Source: Anthopleura xanthogrammica
Lineage: Eukaryota > Cnidaria > Anthozoa > Actiniaria > Actiniidae
Assembly: GCA_964019055.1 (NCBI GenBank)
Contig: OZ025211.1
Coordinates: 7,752,400 to 7,816,399, forward strand
DNA length: 64,000 nt
Reading direction: 5' to 3'
Part shown: positions 59,817 through 64,000 of the stretch, one piece after another
Numbering within the stretch: position 1 is the first letter of the stretch
Layout: the number at the start of each line of letters is the position of its first letter
Program-made: the position numbers and the translations under genes
The notes under the pieces: generated by a model
Seen by the model: only the letters and a program-made list of their open reading frames with translations
The model's database searches: none
Told to the model about the DNA's origin: nothing

Positions 59817-60453
59817 TCATGATAGCTTTCTATACGATTTTGCCTTCGCTATAAAGTTCTAGAAAACCTGCAGCTAGAGCGGACTATTTACTCATTGAAT
59901 CCATTTTTCTCCTCCGTAATTTCAAACCTTATTTCCGTTTACTATCACTAAAACTAGTAACATTTTTAAAAGGTTTTTCTTCATCCAATCTCATAAAATT
60001 CCCTTTGATAACCATCGGAGACTCAATAGACATAATTTTGTAGTATCTTATTGCGTATTAAGTTAAAAGCCTGTATATTGCATTGTGAGTGTCCGCTGCT
60101 TATCTTGATAATGTAGCAACATAATTATTGAAGTCCGATAAAAAAGAAAATAAGAAACTGTCCTTAGGCTGCGGAACGCCAAAGCTGCCGAATTTCAAGG
60201 CTCTTTTCGATACTATCAGGAGCAAAAGACTTATACAGTTCTTATCATCCCTACAGCAAATAATGAAAAAGCTTGTGGGCTTTCATTGGCACAGGGAGCC
60301 CAATCTACGTAAGGGCAATAGGCCACGTTCGAGATATTGAAATTCTAGTCCAATTTGCCAATTGCAAAACGAGTAGGGACTTGTAACGAGTAACGACCGC
60401 AAGGCATGCATGGATTGTTTGGCTGGATAGATCCGCCATTTTGATTTACAAGA

Positions 60454-60585
60454 ATGCCACAACACCCGAACTGTTGTGTTCCTGGATGTTTAAATAATTT
60501 CAGAAATGCGCCACATCTTCAGTACTACAGAATTCCGAAAGATATAGAACTGAGGAAGACCTACAAGATCATTTTGAAGAAATAA
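60454..60585 (+). pseudogene. Truncated THAP zinc-finger domain inside a P-element-like transposon
   Basis: A 43-codon reading frame, MPQHPNCCVPGC..., has the first half of a THAP (C2CH) finger: C-VPG-C, then YYRIPKDIELRKTYK, matching the THAP consensus hRFPkdpelrkkW. It stops (TAA) before the second half, so the C-x2-H pair and AVPTF box are missing, as is any transposase core. It lies between the terminal repeats described for 60316-61295. THAP domains are the DNA-binding part of P-element transposases, so this is a decayed or internally deleted transposase start. A YY1-like CCGCCATTTT lies just upstream (60433-60442). Confidence 0.7.
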
Positions 60586-60779
60586 AATGTTCAAAATTGA
60601 ATTAAACCTCGAAAGGATCAGTAGATAACGTGATGTATGATTCGATCAGTATAACGTTAAGTCGATGAGTACCGAACTGACTTGCTTTTTTTTAGTATCA
60701 AATAGAAGTTTCTTACGATTGCATTTGCACATTATTTTATTCCTACTAATAAATATATTTGGTGATCCACGTGTCTGTA

Positions 60780-61222
60780 TACACCTATTTCAATAAAGGT
60801 TGTCGCAGCCGAAAGCAACAGCGCCTTAATTAGTTGAAGATTCGATACAACACTTTAAAAGAATTAAAACCGACCGTTGCAGCCTACCATTACAAAACGA
60901 CTAAAATAATCGCGTCTTACAGCCATTCTCAGACACACGCGCACTGTTTCGATTTTTCCTGTCGCGACAAAGTAGGGTTTGGTGGACGTCAATCAAAGCG
61001 TTTCCATGACATTCCATACGCACATGCCTCTGTAGCTTTGTATTTTCCGACAGTGCTATGGAAACGCTTTGATTGACGTCCACCAAACCCTACTTTGTCG
61101 CGACAGAAAAAATCGCAACAATGCGCATGTGTCTGAGAATGGCTGCAATGATGAATAAGGAGTAAGATGATTGTTTCTTGTTGCTTTCAGCTGCGACAAC
61201 CTTTTTTGAAATAGGCGTATTC
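60780..61222. mobile_element. Foldback element nested in the P-like transposon
   Basis: Arms run from about 60780 to 61015 and back from 61055 to 61222. Paired blocks include TTTCAATAAAGGTTGTCGCA with its complement at 61187-61212, the segment around CAGCCATTCTCAGACACA, and CTGTCGCGACAAAGTAGGGT with its complement at 61088-61107. Only a short central loop is unpaired. Confidence 0.8.
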
Positions 61223-61909
61223 ATGAAGTACCATATGACTTAAGTCTCTTACTCAAGTTAAGTCTGAATGTTAAGATATCGAACGTGGCCTATTGAGGAA
61301 GTTGGAATCGGAAGAAAGCTTTGAAATTGTTTTTATTTTTTATTTTGGTTAAGAAAATCTGCTAAGTGATACAGGCAAATGGGAGAATTAATAACAGAGT
61401 ACTCTAAGTGGCTTACTCGAGAGCTTCTCAATTTTCATATAAAATTCCCCATGTTTTTGAGCTTGCTAAAAATATCAATGCCCATATCATCATTGATTGA
61501 TTTCAGAAGAGTATTCGGTGTGTGTGTGTGTGTGTGTGGGAGGGGGGATTCTAGGGTCTCTGTAGCCCCTTTTTCCTATTACGAGTTGCCTGATCTTCGT
61601 AGGATCTAGGATTTTGAGTAGGGGGGTCACAAAATTTAGAAGATGCAACTTTGTCAATACTAACTAACCAATTCTAACTGCTATAGAAAGGGGGATAACG
61701 GGTACCCTGTGACCACCCCTAAATCCGCCACTAATGATCCCGGCCCAAATACCTCAATATACTCTGAATAAGAATAAACTAAAAAACATTTTTCTGTAAA
61801 AATATCAAGAAATACTATTACAGGGTCATAGGTTTATGGGTTTCCTACATGCATCGCGAGAGCAACATGTTGTCCTTGTCAATATTGATCGTGATTCGGA
61901 AGAAATTTT

Positions 61910-62050
61910 CTCCCAGTTTTCCGGTAATCATCCCTCCTCGGCCTCAAAACCTAACACGCTAAATTCCAATTTGATCTGTAAGCTAGTCGTGTTCTGACTT
62001 TGATCAGCCCAGAGGTTGGTTCAGGGTGTCGATACAATTTGAAGGAATTT
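61910..62050 (+). mobile_element. SINE tail fragment
   Basis: TCCTCGGCCTCAAAACCTAA CACGCTAAATTCCAATTTG then GTCGTGTTCTGACTTTGATC matches the tail of 16325-16545 (CTGACACGCTAAATTCC, GTTGTGCCCTGACTTAG). Confidence 0.65.
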
Positions 62051-64000
62051 CGTTTTGTTCGAGACAATCTACGTATCATCAGTGTTACTGCTTAGCATTC
62101 CACTTCTGAAAAACTATAGAAAGAGCCTTACCGGAAGTAAATATTTAGTGTGCAGTTTCAACTTCCGGGCCTAGGATCACGGACTAAGAAACGGTTGCAA
62201 CCAGAGCCTCTCGTTTTTCGGTGTGACCAAGAGGAACGCGGGCTTTGGGAACGAGATTGGAAAATGTCCGTCAATTTTGAAACTCTTTTTCAATTCGTCA
62301 TGTTATCTTTTTTCTCATCACGTCGCGTGCGCGTAATCTATAAGCACAAGGAATCCCATGTGTTCATATTTCCTTTAGACAAAACTATATTGCAACAATA
62401 TCTAACTGATCTTATTTAGAGAGTATATTGGTCTTAAAATCCCTGGATTTCAGTGTTGTATATAAGATTGTAGAAACGTGAGGCACAGATAACTATCTAC
62501 AACTGATGTCTAGCTTACTCAATCCTTCTAGCAACTGTCTGTACTGTTCGTGCGTGCCGAGATAACGAAAAGTCATAATGTCCAGCTGTCGTTAAGAAAA
62601 CAAAGTGACAGAATAACAAATGACGTCCACAGAAATTTGTTTCTCTTGGTCGAGAAAATTGTCATTTTTCTTCTGACCACACCCCTTTTATTTCAGTTGG
62701 ATCAGAGCTTTTGTCAAATGGTTTTTCAGTATCTTCCATTAGGACTTTCTATGCAATTTTCATCCTTACCCTATTCTTACCCCTCTGAGAATTGCTGTGG
62801 TTCTCGACTCGGAATTCAAAAGTTAAATAATAATAATAATAATATTTAATACTTATATTGCGCATTTTAACATTTGAAATATGATCAAATGCGCATGTAA
62901 AGCAAAAACAAAGTGCTTATTGTAGCCACTTCCAACATGTTTCCCGATTATATTTCCACACCATGGAAGTGTCCAAAATGTTAGAAGTTAGACTTCCAAA
63001 TTATTTCAAACATTTTTTCAACTGGCATTTTTCCATGATTTAGCGCTCACAATTTTTACATCGCTTCTAATAGTTCACTAATGGTTATCAGTTTCTCTCC
63101 TTATTTATGTCATTCCTGATGGTAGCACAGAACGCGGTTTCTGAGGTTTTTAATGAAAATCTGGGGAAAAACAACTAGGAATGTTGAACTGCATGATTTT
63201 GTTCTGTGTACATACTGGTCTAGATTTTTCCGTCTCTACTAGACCGCTAAAGGCTGTCACGTACTTAAAATTCATTTAAGAACAACCTTTTACGGTTAAA
63301 TGTTATGTTAATCTAACTAGGATACAACTTTGTAACGATAACATAATCGACCATCTCCGCCCTATAATACCGTGAAATCATAGAGAATATTTCGAAATTC
63401 TTTTTTGCCATTTTAATTTAACATTATATATTTCAAAAATGTTTTGATTTCGACAAAGATAGTATAAGAAAATAGATAATATCAGTTAGACTTTTTTAGT
63501 ATCGTTCAGTAGCCTTTTTCATTTGAACTTACCTCAGCTTGACTTAGTGTTTACCATGTAATGTTTACCAAATGATTCGTACAAACCTGGACTAATTTAT
63601 AAAAAAAAACAGTCTTCTCGCTTAATCCAGACACTGACTCTTATAAAGCTATTAGACTGTGATCATAAGTGAACGATTTGGCGAAATTTATGCATTTCTT
63701 TTGATGTTATCAGTCTTGAAAGTTCTATTCGTTACTAGACTGTATTTGCGATTTAAGTCGCCTACATAAGCGGTAATCCCAATTCAGTGCCTGAAAGGCA
63801 TCGTTTTCGGACCTGCTGACAGCCATATACAAAGTTAAAAATCCAGAAACTTCAAATACCCTTTGCTTATCTTAGACAATGAAATAGCCTAATGCAAAAA
63901 TAATTTGACATGTCGTCAAGTGAATGAATGAAAGAAAGTTGAGGAAGTAGGATTTTCTTTTAAATAAACTGGATAGGTTTTATCTGAGATGAGATAAAAT
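62051..64000. other. Intergenic to window end, no gene recognised
   Basis: AT-rich. Only small features: an (AAT)n run at 62827-62845 followed by TTGCGCATTTTAACATTTGA and its inverse TGATCAAATGCGCA (62855-62896), probably a repeat end. Frames such as 62150-62419 and 62550-62849 have no recognisable content. Confidence 0.5.

Larger units (their letters stand above)
60316..61295. mobile_element. P-element-like non-autonomous transposon (about 980 bp)
   Basis: Left end CAATAGGCCACGTTCGAGAT (60316-60335) and right end ATATCGAACGTGGCCTATTG (61276-61295) are near-perfect inverted repeats beginning CA...TG, as in P elements. The interior carries a broken THAP frame. I see no clear 8-bp target duplication (left flank CGTAAGGG, right flank AGGAAGTT), so the exact borders or the age are uncertain. 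Confidence 0.65.

Noticed and set aside
59506..59820. 104-codon (Cys-Tyr)n frame on the minus strand
   Set aside because: Translation of a hexanucleotide repeat; no start context or upstream gene structure.

Overview
The window is animal nuclear DNA. It has spliced genes with GT-AG introns of a few hundred bases, AT-rich intergenic DNA and many short inverted-repeat transposons. The gene content (TFIIIC subunit, UGA-containing selenophosphate synthetase, CatSper-associated EFCAB9, an intronless rhodopsin-class GPCR) and the density of MITEs suggest an early-branching or invertebrate metazoan. A cnidarian, most likely an anthozoan, is my best guess, but that is inference without any database comparison.

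Left third, gene-dense. Bases 292-22907 (+) carry almost all of GTF3C1, the largest TFIIIC subunit: 39 exons that join in one open frame of about 2213 residues to a natural stop. Only the first ~100 residues lie upstream of the window. Convergent to it is a selenophosphate synthetase of the SEPHS2 type (26302-23556, minus, 4 exons). It has an in-frame TGA (Sec34) and a well-formed SECIS candidate in its 3' flank (23338-23263). SEPHS2 is head-to-head with MANBAL (26597-26797, +) over a ~295-bp shared promoter. Next come a two-exon equilibrative nucleoside transporter (31321-28892, minus) and, head-to-head with it, a three-exon EFCAB9 orthologue (31921-33547, +).

Middle, 33.5-55.6 kb: no gene that I can support. 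It holds minisatellites with units of about 80-150 bp, including an 80-bp satellite of about 27 copies split by palindromic DNA, plus foldback elements, (GTAGGGTA)-like low-complexity DNA and SINE-like fragments.

Right end: a single-exon class A GPCR (56690-55584, minus), a 3 x 122-bp minisatellite, a ~45-copy GCAGTA hexanucleotide array, and a P-element-like transposon carrying a broken THAP domain with a ~440-bp foldback nested inside.

Functionally, GTF3C1 serves RNA polymerase III transcription (tRNA, 5S), SEPHS2 makes the selenium donor for tRNA-Sec and is itself a selenoprotein, and EFCAB9 belongs to the sperm CatSper channel. These are ordinary single-copy neighbours, not a co-regulated system. 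The most notable points are the complete Sec/SECIS gene, the EFCAB9 with an added Cys4 tail, the TFIIIC-specific repeat expansions, and the unusually legible layers of nested non-autonomous transposons.
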